Origin: Bog-756 sp963828385
Lineage (GTDB): Bacteria > Actinomycetota > Acidimicrobiia > Acidimicrobiales > RAAP-2
Assembly: GCA_963828385.1 (NCBI GenBank)
Contig: CAWHEF010000002.1
Location: forward strand, 930,001 to 994,000
Direction of reading: 5' to 3'
DNA length: 64,000 nt
A program made the position numbers and the translations under genes. Shown piece by piece: positions 52,775 to 62,355 of the stretch (position 1 is its first letter; every line of letters starts with the position of its first letter). The notes under the pieces are model-generated. The model saw nothing but the letters and a program-made list of their open reading frames with translations. It had not been told where the DNA came from and did no database searches.

Positions 52775-54886
52775 GTGAACGAACGGGTACGCGCCCTCGA
52801 CGGGCTGCGGGCGCTCGCTGTCCTGGCGGTGCTCGGCTTCCATTTCGGGTGGGGTTGGCTTCCGGGTGGCTTCCTCGGCGTCGACGTGTTCTACGTGCTG
52901 TCGGGGTTCCTCATCACCACCATCCTGGTGAACCAGTTCCAGCGTCGGGGATCGGTAGCGCTTCGGACGTTCTGGGCCGGTAGGGCGCGTCGCCTGCTTC
53001 CGTGCCTGTTCCTGGTGCTCATCGCCACGTCGCTCTTCGTGCGGTTCGTGGCGCTGCCGGGCACCTACCTCCACTACCGGTCGGCCGCGCTCTCCACCCT
53101 GCTGTACTTCTCCAACTGGTACCAGATCCACGTCGCCACCGACTACTTCGTGCAGACCGGTCCTCCGTCGCCACTGACCCACACCTGGTCGCTGGCGATC
53201 GAGGAGCAGTTCTACCTGGTCTGGCCACTGGTCGTGCTGGCGGTCATGCACACCGGTCGGCGGTTCCGGCACACCGGTCGTCGGTTCCGGCACACCGGAA
53301 GCCAGTTCCGGCGATCGGTCGCCTTCCTGTTCGTCCTGTCACTGGTGGCGGCCTCCGCCTCGGCGGCCTGGATGGCCTACCTCTTCGCCCACCATGCCGA
53401 CACCACCAGGCTCTATTTCGGCACCGACACCCACGCCCAGTGCATCCTCGTCGGATCGGCGCTCGCCTGCCTGCTCGTGTTGACGGATCACCGCCCGGTC
53501 GCCACCCGGTGGCTTTGGTCCACGCTCGGTCTCCTCGGCGCCGCGTCGCTGGCGGCGCTCGTGCTGATGGGGCACCGGTTTACCGGCGCGTCGCCCTTCA
53601 TCTACCAGGGCGGGTTCCTGCTGACGGCGGGTCTGACCGCCTGCGTCATCGCCACCTGCGTGACGGTGCGTTCGGGGTTGGTGAGTCGCCTCTTGAGCTT
53701 GACTCCCCTGGTGGGACTGGGAGTGATCTCCTACGGCGTCTATCTGTGGCACTACCCCCTGGCCATCTGGCTCACCCCCGCCCGGCTCGGCCTTTCGGGC
53801 TGGGAGCTCGCCGTCGTCAGGCTCGCCGTGACCATCGCCGTCTCGACGGTCAGCTTCCTGGTGGTCGAGCGCCCGATCATGCGTGGCACGTTCTTCCGGC
53901 GCGTGCGTTCCTTGGTGCCCTCGTTCGCCGCACTCGGAGGAGTGGCAGCGACGATCGTGGTGACGTCGGCGGCGACCGGAGCATCGGCCGCCCCCCACCA
54001 CTTCCGGCCCCGCCCCACGGAGGCCGTTTCGCCGAGCGCAGGCACATTCGCGTCGGCAGCTGCTTCTACACCGGCCCTGGTCCCGCCCCGGAAATTGGTC
54101 GTGTTGGGCGACTCGACCGCGCTCGTGCTCGGCTACGCACTGGCGGCCACCGCCCCGGCAACCACCCAGGTGGTCAACGGCGGGCTGTATGGCTGTGGCC
54201 TCGCCATCGGCACCGAGTCCTCCGCCGATCCGCCCACGCCCGGGCTTCCGAGGGCTCCCACGTGCAACTCTGCCACCCCGCCGTCGGACCAGTGGCCGGC
54301 GCTGGATGCGGAACAAGTGGCGTCGACCGGCCCCGGGGACCTGGTGGTGTTCCTCGCCGGGCGCTGGGAGACCACGCCCGTCGAAATCGACGGCGTGTGG
54401 CACAACATCACCCAACCGTGGTTCCAAACCTACGAGCGGCACCAGTTGGCCCAGCTCGTCCAGATCGCCACCGCCCACGGGGCGCACCTCGACCTTCTGA
54501 CCATGCCCAGGATGGACACGACCACGCTGTATGGGGAACCGCCGACCATGAACGACTCCAGCCTGTACCAGGGCATCTACAACGCCATGCTCTACGCCAC
54601 CGCCAGCGCCGATCCCGGACAGGTGAGCGTGGTCGACTACAACTCGATCCTGTGCCCCGACGACCGATTCAGGATGTTCGCTGACGGGGTACAGATTCGC
54701 ACGGCGGACGGGATCCACACCCCGGCGTATGTCCCGGGCGACATCTACGTCGTCGACGCCACCCAGGCCACCGCCGATGCCTTCGATGCGTGGCTGAGCC
54801 CGCGGCTGTGGCCACTGCTCATGGTCGCAGCGCCGACACCGCAACAACAGCCGATACCGGCGCTCCAGGCGACCGCTTCACCGTGA
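52775..54886 (+). CDS. Acyltransferase 3 - SGNH fusion (OafA/YrhL type), copy 2
   Basis: An intact 703-residue protein from GTG 52775. The membrane domain repeats the blocks of copy 1 (VRALDGLRALAVLAVLGFHF, VDVFYVLSGFLITTI, SPLTHTWSLAIEEQFYLVWP, SYGVYLWHYPLAIWL). After a linker the SGNH domain has LVVLGDSTALVLG and ends near DGIHTPAYVP, where the Asp-His pair lies. A loop around residues 159-179 holds three copies of HTGRRFR or a variant, absent from copy 1. It should O-acylate an envelope glycan. The two copies differ enough to act on different positions. Confidence 0.92.
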   Translation: MNERVRALDGLRALAVLAVLGFHFGWGWLPGGFLGVDVFYVLSGFLITTILVNQFQRRGSVALRTFWAGRARRLLPCLFLVLIATSLFVRFVALPGTYLHYRSAALSTLLYFSNWYQIHVATDYFVQTGPPSPLTHTWSLAIEEQFYLVWPLVVLAVMHTGRRFRHTGRRFRHTGSQFRRSVAFLFVLSLVAASASAAWMAYLFAHHADTTRLYFGTDTHAQCILVGSALACLLVLTDHRPVATRWLWSTLGLLGAASLAALVLMGHRFTGASPFIYQGGFLLTAGLTACVIATCVTVRSGLVSRLLSLTPLVGLGVISYGVYLWHYPLAIWLTPARLGLSGWELAVVRLAVTIAVSTVSFLVVERPIMRGTFFRRVRSLVPSFAALGGVAATIVVTSAATGASAAPHHFRPRPTEAVSPSAGTFASAAASTPALVPPRKLVVLGDSTALVLGYALAATAPATTQVVNGGLYGCGLAIGTESSADPPTPGLPRAPTCNSATPPSDQWPALDAEQVASTGPGDLVVFLAGRWETTPVEIDGVWHNITQPWFQTYERHQLAQLVQIATAHGAHLDLLTMPRMDTTTLYGEPPTMNDSSLYQGIYNAMLYATASADPGQVSVVDYNSILCPDDRFRMFADGVQIRTADGIHTPAYVPGDIYVVDATQATADAFDAWLSPRLWPLLMVAAPTPQQQPIPALQATASP
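53249..53311 (+). repeat. Three 21-bp in-frame tandem repeats (HTGRRFR)
   Basis: Units CACACCGGTCGGCGGTTCCG, CACACCGGTCGTCGGTTCCG and CACACCGGAAGCCAGTTCCG, each with one more G, encode basic heptads in a cytoplasmic or inter-helix loop of the acyltransferase. Confidence 0.9.
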
Positions 54887-54922
54887 TGGGGCGCCGAGCG
54901 ACCCCGATCCCTTCGGCCCTCG

Positions 54923-57561
54923 TCAGCCCGCGCCACCTTCGACCAGCGCAGTGAGTGCGGACGCCAGACGTCGAGCCTCCCGCCGGCCGAAGGCCACGTT
55001 GACGGCCAGGCGCTCGACGATCTGCTCGACGGTCTTGGCACCGGTCGGGATCGGGTGGCTCTCCACGAAGGCGGTCACGTCGGCCGCCAGCTCGGGGGGC
55101 GTGCACAGCCCCCGCACGCCGTCCAACATGCGGGGGAGGATGTTCGTGGGGAACCGGTCCACGACCTCGTCCCACGACTCGGTCACCCGGCCCCAGGTGG
55201 CCGGACCGGTCGTCCGGTTGGCCAGGAGGAGCTGGATGAGGAAGGGGGCGTTCTGGGTCCGCACCTCACCGAGGGCGAGTTCGAAGGCCCTGCCCGCCAG
55301 CACCGGGTCCTCGAAGGAGGCCAGGGCGTAGAGGTAGCGGTTCTCCTCCTGGGGATTGGCGGGCGCCCGGTAGCGGGCGAGGTAGGCGTCGAAGACACCC
55401 GCATCCCCGGTGGCGGCCACGACGTCCAGGATGGCGGACTCGGTGTCGGGGTCGAGGGGTGCGGCGTCACCGCCCCCGCCGAAGCGCTTCGCCGCCTCGT
55501 CCCTCACACCCGGGTCGGCGCCGACCGTGCCGAGGGACCGGATGACCCCGGCCCGGAGCGAGGGGACGCGCTCGGTGTCGTCGGGGCGCGGGTCGAAGCC
55601 GAGGTCGTCGGCAAGGGGTGAGAGCAGGGCCCGCACTGCTCTGGCCAGCACGGGCCGGTCGTCTTCTGCAATCACCCGGTCGAAGAGCGCCAAGGCACCG
55701 AGCACGACCGACCAGACGCTCGGGTCGCGCTCATGGGACCGCTCGAGGGCTGTGGCCACACCGAGCAGGTCGTCCACCGGAGCCCGGCCGGCCAGGACCG
55801 CGGCCCAGGTGTCGGACACCAGGTTGTAGCGCTCGAGCGGGGCGAGCTCGCCGATGCGGCCGGCGAGGCGCCCGAGGGTGGCCGACGGGTAGGCGACCCG
55901 GAAGTAGCCCGACCCACCGGCGTTGACCACGATGTCGGCCTGCGCCTCCTGCGCTCCCTGCGCAACCGATCCCGCCGACACGCCAGGCACCGAGAGCGGT
56001 TCGGCACCGAGGAGGACCGGATCGCTCGTCGCCGGCTCGGGCCCGAGGGGCCGGACGAGGACCGGGATCTGCCAGTCCGACCCGATCGCCCCCCCTGGCG
56101 CCTCCTGGTAGGAGAAGGGGTCCTGGGTGAGCGAGCCGCCCTCACCCAGCCGCACGAGGGGGTAGCCGCCCTGGTTGATCCAGGTGTCCATGATGGCCCC
56201 GACCGGCCGGCCGCTCGAGCGCTCGAGCGCCGCCCACAGGTCGGCCGTCTCGGTGTTGGAATACCGGTGGGTCGTCCAGGTAGTCGGTGATCCCCTCGCG
56301 GAAGACGTCCGGACCGAGGAACTGCTCGAGCATGCGCAGCACGCTTCCGCCCTTCTGGTAGGTGAGGACGTCGAACATCCCCTGGGCCTCCTCGGGCCTG
56401 CCTACCGGGAACTCGACCGGCCTGGTGGCGTGCAGGCCGTCGACGGCCATGGCCGCCTCCCGCTCGACTCCGAAGCTGACCCATCGCTGCCACTCGGGCC
56501 GGAAGGCGTCGACGGCGAGCACCTCCATGAAGGTGGCGAACGCCTCGTTGAGCCAGATCCCGTTCCACCACTTCATGGTGACGAGGTCGCCGAACCACAT
56601 GTGGGCGATCTCGTGGCAGACGACGTCGGCCACCCGCTCGAGCTCCACCCGGGACGCCTGAGTCGGGGTCGACCAGGAGGACCGACTCCCGGAAGGTCAC
56701 GCAGCCCAGGTTCTCCATGGCCCCGAAGGCGAAATCGGGGATGGCCACGAGGTCGAGCTTGTCGGCCGGGTAGGGGATGCCGAAGTAGTCGGTGAAGAAG
56801 GTGAGGGCGTGGGCGCCGACGGCTCAGGGCGAAGGCGGTCAAGGATCCCTTGCCCGGGGCGTGGACGATGCGGAGGGGCACGCCGCCCACGTCGTGGGGC
56901 TCGGTGGCCTCGAGCGGTCCCACGACGAACGCCACGAGGTAGGTGGACATGACCATGGTGGGGGCGAACCGGACCCGGCGCCGGCCCTCTCGCCTCGGGC
57001 GACTCCTCGACCACGGCGCCGTTGGAGTAGGCGGCGAGGCCCTCGTCCACGACCAGGGTGACTCGAAGGTGGCCTTCGCCTCGGGCTCGTCGAAGCACGG
57101 GAAGGCCCGGCGGGCGTCGGTCGACTCCATCTGGGTGGTGGCGATGACGTGCTCGTTGCCCTGCGTCGTCGGTGAAGGTGGACCGGTAGAAGCCGTGCAG
57201 CTTGTCGTTGAGGATGCCGGTGAAGCGCCAGGTGGAGGGTGGCGGGGCCGCTGTCCAGGGGCCCGGCGAAGGTGAGAACGGCCCGCTCCTCGTCGTCGTC
57301 GGTGGAGATGGCGGTGGGGGAGAGGGCGTAGCCGTGGTCGGGGTCGGCGTCGTGCGAGCTCGGCCAAGGTGATCTCGAGCTCGGCGGCGTTGAGCGTGAT
57401 GGCCGGCGTCGGCTCCTCGATGGTGACGTCGATCTCCACGTCGCCGGAGAACGTGGCCGCAGTCGAGATCGGGCGTGAGGACGAGCCGGTAGGCGTGCGG
57501 CCGTACCGAAGTGGGCAGCCGGTAGGCGGGTCGGTCGTTCTCGGTCGGTGGGAGCGGTCAT
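54923..57561 (-). CDS. pepN: Aminopeptidase N, M1 family (frameshifted)
   Basis: About 870 residues when frames are joined. FGAMENLGC is the GAMEN exopeptidase motif. CHEIAHMWFGDLVTMKWWNG with NEAFATF completes the HEXXH...E zinc site. The C-terminal ERAP1-like half, from TWINQGGYPLVRLGEG to EQIVERLAVNVAFGRREARR, is intact in one frame (56191-54923). The N-terminal half has many breaks between 57490 and 56640 and one near 56265; the intact reading begins MTAPTDRERPTRLPA at ATG 57561. All catalytic residues are present, so I take the breaks as sequence errors. Cytoplasmic metallopeptidase that removes N-terminal residues from peptides. Divergent from the PfkB gene by 25 bp. Confidence 0.8.
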
Positions 57562-57572
57562 GGCTGGCAGGC

Positions 57573-57578
57573 TACCGT
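57573..57578 (+). promoter_or_regulatory. -10 box TACCGT, leaderless start for PfkB gene
   Basis: TACCGT ends 8 nt before GTG 57587. The divergent pepN start is only 25 bp away, so the two promoters must overlap. Confidence 0.4.
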
Positions 57579-57586
57579 CAGGGTCC

Positions 57587-58684
57587 GTGCGCACAGACCC
57601 CGCCGAGAACGGACCGTCGCCCGCCGGTGCTCGCAGAGCCGATCGGGGCGGCGCCGGTGAGGACCCCGATGGATCGGACGGCCCTCTCGACGTCGTGGCC
57701 ATCGGCAACGCCCTCGTCGACGTGCTGGCCCAGTCGACCGACGAGGCGATCGGCGGCCCTCGGTCTGGTGAAGGGGACCATGGCCCTCGTCGACCATGAG
57801 CGGTCGGCGTCGATCTACGCCGCGATGGGACCGACCGTCGAGGCGTCGGGGGGTTCGGCGGCGAACACCGCGGCCGGGCATCGCCGCGCTCGGCGGCGCG
57901 CGTCGCCTTCCTCGGCCGGGTCGCCGACGACCACCTCGGCCAGGCGTTCACCCACGACATCCGCTCGATCGGAGTCGCCTTCGACCCGGTGCCGGTGCCG
58001 GCGGGCGCCGGCCGGGCGGTCACCGGCCACTGCCTCGTGCTCGTGACCGAGCGACGCCGAGCGCACCATGGCCACCCACCTCGGCGTGGCCTCCGACTTC
58101 GGGTCCGTCGACCTTCACCAGGGCCACCTGACCTCGGCCCAGGTCGCCTACCTCGAGGGCTACCTCTGGGAGCAGCCCTCGGCCAAGGCGGCCATGCGCG
58201 AGGCCATCGAGGTCGCCCATGGCCACGACGCGTCGGTGGCGCTGAGCCTGTCCGACCCGTTCTGCGTCGAGCACCACCGCGACGAGTTCCTCGAGCTGCT
58301 CAACGGCGACCTCGAGATCCTCTTCGCCAACGAGGACGAGGTCATGCTGCTCTTCGGCGCCCCGAGCCTCGACGCGGCCGTCGGCGCCCTGTCCGAGACC
58401 GGGGTGCTCGCCGCCGTCACCCGGGGGGCGGAGGGCTGCGTGGTCGTCACCGCCGGGCGGGCCGGTCGCCGTCGCCGCCGCGCCGGTGGCATCGGTGGTC
58501 GACACCACCGGGGCCGGCGACCTGTTCGCCGCCGGGTTCCTCTACGGGATCACCAACGGGCTCGACCCGCGACGGGTCCGCCCGTCTCGGTGGCCTGTGC
58601 GCGGCCGAGGTCATCTCCCACGTCGGCGCCCGGCCCCAGGCCGACCTGCGGGCGCTCGCCGCCGGGGCCGGTTTGCTCGACTGA
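57587..58684 (+). CDS. PfkB family sugar/nucleoside kinase (frameshifted)
   Basis: About 360 residues after joining frames. VVAIGNALVDVLAQSTDE is the N-terminal strand and lid of the family, ASGGSAANTAAG the di-glycine substrate-binding motif, and SVVDTTGAGDLFAAGFLYG the C-terminal ATP/anion-hole signature with the catalytic aspartate. The lid pattern is close to adenosine-kinase-like members. Breaks near 57755, 57875, 57895, 58050, 58462 and 58575 each fit one extra base. A polar stretch of about 30 residues precedes the domain if GTG 57587 is the start. Substrate not identifiable. Confidence 0.75.
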
Positions 58685-58726
58685 GCGGCGGGTCGGGGAT
58701 CGGCCGACGCTCGTCCGGGCCGGTGT

Positions 58727-59337
58727 CAGGCCGGCGGGTCGCCGCCGGGCCGGAAGGAGAAGGGGAGGTCGCCCATCCGCACGAGGACGGAGGCCACCTC
58801 GCGGCCGAGGGGCGCCAGGAGCTCGTCGAGCACGCTCGGCTCGTCGAGCACGGCCTCGTCGAGCTGGCAGGAACCCTCGTAGGACACCTCGATCGGCCCA
58901 CTCGGACTCGCTCCCGACGTCGGCGGAGAGGACCTGCTCGACGGTGGTGGCCGCCCGGAGCAGGGGCTCGTCGCCGAGCACGTCGCAGGCGCTCGGGCAG
59001 CGACGGCCAGCAGCGGGTCCGACCTCGGGACGCCCGTCGAGCGCCTGGAGCCGGAAGGCGATCTCGACCAGCACCTCGGGCGAGCTCATCGGGCTCCTCG
59101 CCGATGGCCCAGCTCCGGTAGGAGGTCTGGCTCCAGGTCGGCCAGTCCAGGCTGGTGTCGACCCGGATGCGGGCGGGGCGCTCCTCGCCGGGGAGGCTGT
59201 AGGAGGTCTCGAAGCTCACGTCGCCGAGGAACACGTCGACCTGGAACCGCTCCTCGACGGCCTGGCGCTGCAGCAGCGCGTCCTCGAAGGCCTGGCAGAG
59301 CGAGGCTGACGAGCTGGGTGAAGACGTGGTCCAGCAT
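58727..59337 (-). CDS. Hypothetical protein, about 200 aa (frameshifted)
   Basis: From ATG 59337 the joined frames read MLDHVFTQLVSLALC..., then VFLGDVSFETSYSLPGEERP, ARIRVDTSLDWPTWSQTSYR, SSPEVLVEIAFRLQALDGRP, and the C-terminus SVLDELLAPLGREVASVLVR plus a short polar end. It is a soluble protein with an alternating beta pattern in its first half; I know no family for it. At least four breaks interrupt it. It is divergent from the GDPD gene (27 bp between starts) and convergent with the PfkB gene. Confidence 0.5.
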
Positions 59338-59363
59338 GGCGGGGCAGAGGCTACCGTTCTTCC

Positions 59364-60252
59364 ATGACCACTCCCCGAGGGGCGTGTCGGCCGCTCGACG
59401 TGGCTCGATCGACGGGTGATCGCCTACGCCCACCAGGGGGGCGCCTGGGAGGCACCGTCGTCGACGCTGCACGCCATCGAGTCGGCCCTCGATGCCGGCG
59501 CCGACTGCCATCGAGCTCGATGTCCACGCCACCGCCGACGGCCGGCTGGTGGTCTGCCACGACCCGACGGTCGACCGGACCACCGACGGCGAGCGGCGCC
59601 ATCGCCGAGCTGACCTACGACGAGGTGGCCAGGCTGGACAACGCCTACTGGTGGGCGCCGGGCGCCGACGTGTCGCCGGGCCTCGACCGCCGACGCCTAC
59701 CCCTTCCGGGGCCGGGCCCGGACCGACGCCAGGTTCGGGATCGCCCTGTTGGAGGAGGTGCTCGAGGCTTCCCAGGTGTGGTGCTCAACCTCGACATCAA
59801 GCAGACCGCCCCCGATGGTCGTCCCCTACGAAGCGTCCCTGGCCGCCCTGCTCCGGCGGTTCGGCCGGACCGACGACGTGATCGTGGCGTCGTTCCTCGA
59901 CACGGCCACCGACGCCTTCACCGACCTTCGCCCCGGAGATCCCGACCTCGGCCGGGACCGTGGCGGTGGCCGCCTTCTACCAGTCGGTGCGGGCCGGGGA
60001 CGCGGCCCGCGCCCCTGCGGCACGTGGCCCTGCAGGTGCCGGCCACCTTCGGGGCGCTCACCTTGGTCGACGAACGCTTCGTCGAGGTCGCCCACGAGCT
60101 CGGGCCTGGCCGTCCACGTCTGGACCATCGAGGACGAGGAGGAGATGGAGCGGCTGTGCGGGCTCGGCGTCGACGGGATCATCACCGACCGGCCGACGGC
60201 CCTGGTCGCCGTGCTCGACCGCCTGGGCCTGGCCTGGCACTCACGGCGGTGA
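59364..60252 (+). CDS. Glycerophosphodiester phosphodiesterase (frameshifted)
   Basis: Joined frames give about 290 residues. IAYAHQGGAWEAPSSTLHAI holds the first catalytic histidine, in the AHQGG variant of the usual AHRG. IELDVHATADGRLVVCHDPT carries the ExD metal pair and second histidine, followed by VDRTTDG. LNLDIKQ and VHVWTIEDEEEMERLCGLGV with GIITDRP end the TIM barrel. The enzyme splits glycerophosphodiesters to glycerol-3-phosphate and an alcohol. About eight breaks cut it, the densest in the window, yet all metal ligands remain. No signal peptide, so it is cytoplasmic. Confidence 0.75.
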
Positions 60253-60300
60253 TGCCGGTGCGGCCCGACCGGGCCGTCAGTGTCAGCCGCGGTCGGAGCC

Positions 60301-60384
60301 TCAGCCGCGGCCGCAGTTCGGCTTCTTGCCGTGGTTGGCCTTCTTCTTGGCCCGGAGCTTGCGCTTGTTGGTTCGTTTCGACAC
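60301..60384 (-). CDS. Ribosomal protein bL37-like / AURKAIP1-COX24 mini-protein
   Basis: A 27-residue protein starting at GTG 60384: lysine/arginine-rich VSKRTNKRKLRAKKKANHGK, then KPNCGRG. The KKxANHGKKPN core is the signature of the tiny AURKAIP1/COX24 family, known in actinobacteria as ribosomal protein bL37 of the large subunit. TAGCAT lies 9 nt upstream as a leaderless -10 box. The extra cysteine and glycine tail differ from the usual short end. It fills most of the 240-bp gap between the GDPD and DUF192 genes and is easily missed because of its size. Confidence 0.82.
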   Translation of the reverse strand: MSKRTNKRKLRAKKKANHGKKPNCGRG

Positions 60385-60393
60385 AGTCCGGAG

Positions 60394-60399
60394 ATGCTA
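60394..60399 (-). promoter_or_regulatory. -10 box TAGCAT, leaderless start for bL37
   Basis: TAGCAT on the minus strand ends 9 nt before GTG 60384. Confidence 0.5.
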
Positions 60400-60493
60400 C
60401 CGGCAAGGGACGCCGACGGCCAGCGGGCGCCCGTCACGACGGGTTCCGGTCGGGGGGCTCCGTGGTGAACGGGGCCCGACGGGGCGGTCGCAC

Positions 60494-60841
60494 GTGACCT
60501 GGTTGCTGCGCGGTGACGACGTGTTGGCGTCGGTCGAGGTCGCAGACGGGACGGCCGGACCGTCGGCGGCCCTCAGGTCCCGGTCCACGGGACTGCCGGG
60601 AAGCCCGACCTACGAGGGGGCGATGGTGCTCCCGGGGACCCGCGCCGTCCACACCTTCGGGATGCGGTTCCCCCTCGACGTGGCCTTCTGCGATCAGGAC
60701 CTGGTCGTGGTGGACACGGCCACCCTCCGGCCCCGACGGGTGTGCCTGCCCCGGCGCCGGGGGCGGACGGTCATCGAAGCCGAGGCCGGGGCGTTCGAGC
60801 GGTGGGGGCTGCAGGTGGGCGACCGGTTGGAGCTGTCCTGA
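60494..60841 (+). CDS. DUF192 family protein
   Basis: A 115-residue protein from GTG 60494. VHTFGMRFPLDVAFCDQDLV is the core motif of DUF192 (H-x-F-G-M-R-F-P-L-D), and VIEAEAGAFERWGLQVGDRL its C-terminal block. No signal peptide is seen, although many relatives are exported. Function of the family is unknown. The stop overlaps the likely CTG start of rsmI by the sequence CTGA. Confidence 0.85.
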   Translation: MTWLLRGDDVLASVEVADGTAGPSAALRSRSTGLPGSPTYEGAMVLPGTRAVHTFGMRFPLDVAFCDQDLVVVDTATLRPRRVCLPRRRGRTVIEAEAGAFERWGLQVGDRLELS

Positions 60842-61717
60842 CACGCGGCCACGGGAGCCTGGTCCTCGTGGCCACGCCGATCGGCAACCTCGGCGACCTC
60901 TCGTCGCGGGCCGCCAGTGTGCTGGCCAGCGCCGACATGGTCTACTGCGAGGACACCCGGCACACCCGAAAGCTGCTGACCCACGCCGGGATCCGCCACG
61001 GGCCGCTGCGCTCGCTCAACCAGCACAACGAGGAGGCGCGGACGGCAGAGATCGTCGACGCCGTCGCGTCCGGCCGAGTGGTGGCCGTCGTCTCGGACGC
61101 CGGAATGCCCGGGATCTCGGATCCCGGGAGCCGGTTGGTGGCGAGCCGTGATCGACGCCGGGCTGGGTGTGACGGTCGTGCCCGGGCCTTCCGCTGCCCT
61201 GGCCGCCCTCGTCGTGAGCGGCCTGCCCACCGATCGGTTCTCCTTCGAGGGGTTCCTTCCGCGGACAGGGAGCAGCCGCCGGCGACTGATCGGCACGCTG
61301 GCGGCAGAGCAGCGCACCGTCGTCGTCTTCGAGGCTCCCGGTCGCGTGGCGGCCACGCTCTCCGCGCTTGCGGCGGCGTGCGGTCCGGACCGGCCGGCGG
61401 CCGTCGTGCGCGAGATCACCAAGGTCCACGAGGACGTCTGGCGGGGGTCCCTCGGCGAGCTGGCGCCCCGGGCGGCTGCCGCCCCGCCGAGAGGCGAGGT
61501 GGTCGTGGTGGTGGGAGGCGCCCCCGGCGGTGGCGCCGTCGTGACCGACGAGGTGCTCGTCGCCGCCCTCCGCGACCGGCTGGTGGAACAGAAGCGGACC
61601 CGGGGGGTGGTCGACGAGGTGGCCGACATCTTCGGCGTCTCCCGGCGTCGCGTCTACGAGCTGGCCCTGGCCATCTCGTCGCCCGGTCGGAAGGACGGTG
61701 TGGATCCGCCCGTGTGA
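60838..61717 (+). CDS. rsmI: 16S rRNA 2'-O-ribose C1402 methyltransferase RsmI (one frame break)
   Basis: About 292 residues. SLVLVATPIGNLGDLSSRA and MVYCEDTRHTRKLLTHAGI are the tetrapyrrole-methylase-fold N-terminus of RsmI. VVAVVSDAGMPGISDPGSRL is the central motif, VPGPSAALAALVVSGLPTDR the second half, and ADIFGVSRRRVYELAL the C-terminal helix-turn-helix-like end. A single break near 61141 fits one extra base. No ATG, GTG or TTG is available in frame before the conserved start; CTG 60838 overlapping the previous stop is the likely initiation codon. It methylates C1402 of 16S rRNA. Confidence 0.85.
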
Positions 61718-61733
61718 ACACTGCTGCAACTTG

Positions 61734-61755
61734 CCACGGCTCGGAATGGCCGTGG
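61734..61755 (+). terminator. Hairpin between rsmI and msrA
   Basis: CCACGGC and GCCGTGG form a 7-bp stem with an 8-nt loop, 16 nt after the rsmI stop. No T-tract follows. Confidence 0.4.
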
Positions 61756-61797
61756 GAAGCTCGGGGTTGGGATGGACACGACGAGGGAGGACGTTCC

Positions 61798-62340
61798 ATG
61801 TTCGGACGGAGTGCACCCGACCACAGCCAGGATCCCGGCATCGAGCCGGACGACGTCCACGACGGGCTCGAGCGGGCCTCGTTCGGCGCCGGGTGCTTCT
61901 GGGGGGTGGAGGAGTTCTTCCGGGCCGTCCCCGGAGTGACCGACGCCATCGCCGGCTACGAGGGAGGGGACGAGCGAGAGCCGACCTACGAGCAGGTGTG
62001 CTCGGGGACCACCGGACACGTCGAGACCGTGCTCGTTACCTACGACCCCGGGCAGGTGACCTACGAGACGTTGCTCGCCGAGTTCTTCCGTCACCACGAT
62101 CCGACGACGCCCAACCGGCAGGGGCCCGACGTCGGGTCCCAGTACCGGTCGGCCATCTTCGTCTGCAACCCAGCCCAGGAGGCGGCCGCCGTCCGGGCGC
62201 TGTCCGAGCACCAGGTCCGCTTCGCCCGGCCCATCGTGACCGAGGTGACGCCGGCCACCACGTTCTGGCCGGCCGAGGCCTACCACCAGCGCTATGCCGA
62301 GCGCACCGGTCGCGGCGGCTGTCACGTGGCCAACTGGTAG
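61798..62340 (+). CDS. msrA: Peptide-methionine (S)-S-oxide reductase MsrA
   Basis: An intact 180-residue protein with GGGAGGA before ATG 61798. ASFGAGCFWGVEEFFRAVPG holds the catalytic cysteine (C33) in the GCFWG motif. GYEGGDEREPTYEQVCSGTT is the substrate loop with the usual tyrosine and glutamate. YDPGQVTYETLLAEFFRHHD and QYRSAIF follow. The C-terminus ends RTGRGGCHVANW, with one possible recycling cysteine. It repairs oxidised methionine in the cytoplasm. Confidence 0.95.
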   Translation: MFGRSAPDHSQDPGIEPDDVHDGLERASFGAGCFWGVEEFFRAVPGVTDAIAGYEGGDEREPTYEQVCSGTTGHVETVLVTYDPGQVTYETLLAEFFRHHDPTTPNRQGPDVGSQYRSAIFVCNPAQEAAAVRALSEHQVRFARPIVTEVTPATTFWPAEAYHQRYAERTGRGGCHVANW

Positions 62341-62355
62341 GGCGAGGGGACCAGC

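Noticed and set aside
50939..53293. Minus-strand open frame of 784 codons
   Set aside because: Antisense to the 50957 membrane protein and the second SGNH acyltransferase; composition is Asp/His/Arg-rich noise.
56200..60252. Reading the broken PepN, PfkB, hypothetical and GDPD genes as pseudogenes or programmed frameshifts
   Set aside because: Too many breaks in too many unrelated genes for programmed events, no slippery-site pattern, and catalytic residues stay conserved across breaks, which decay would not preserve.
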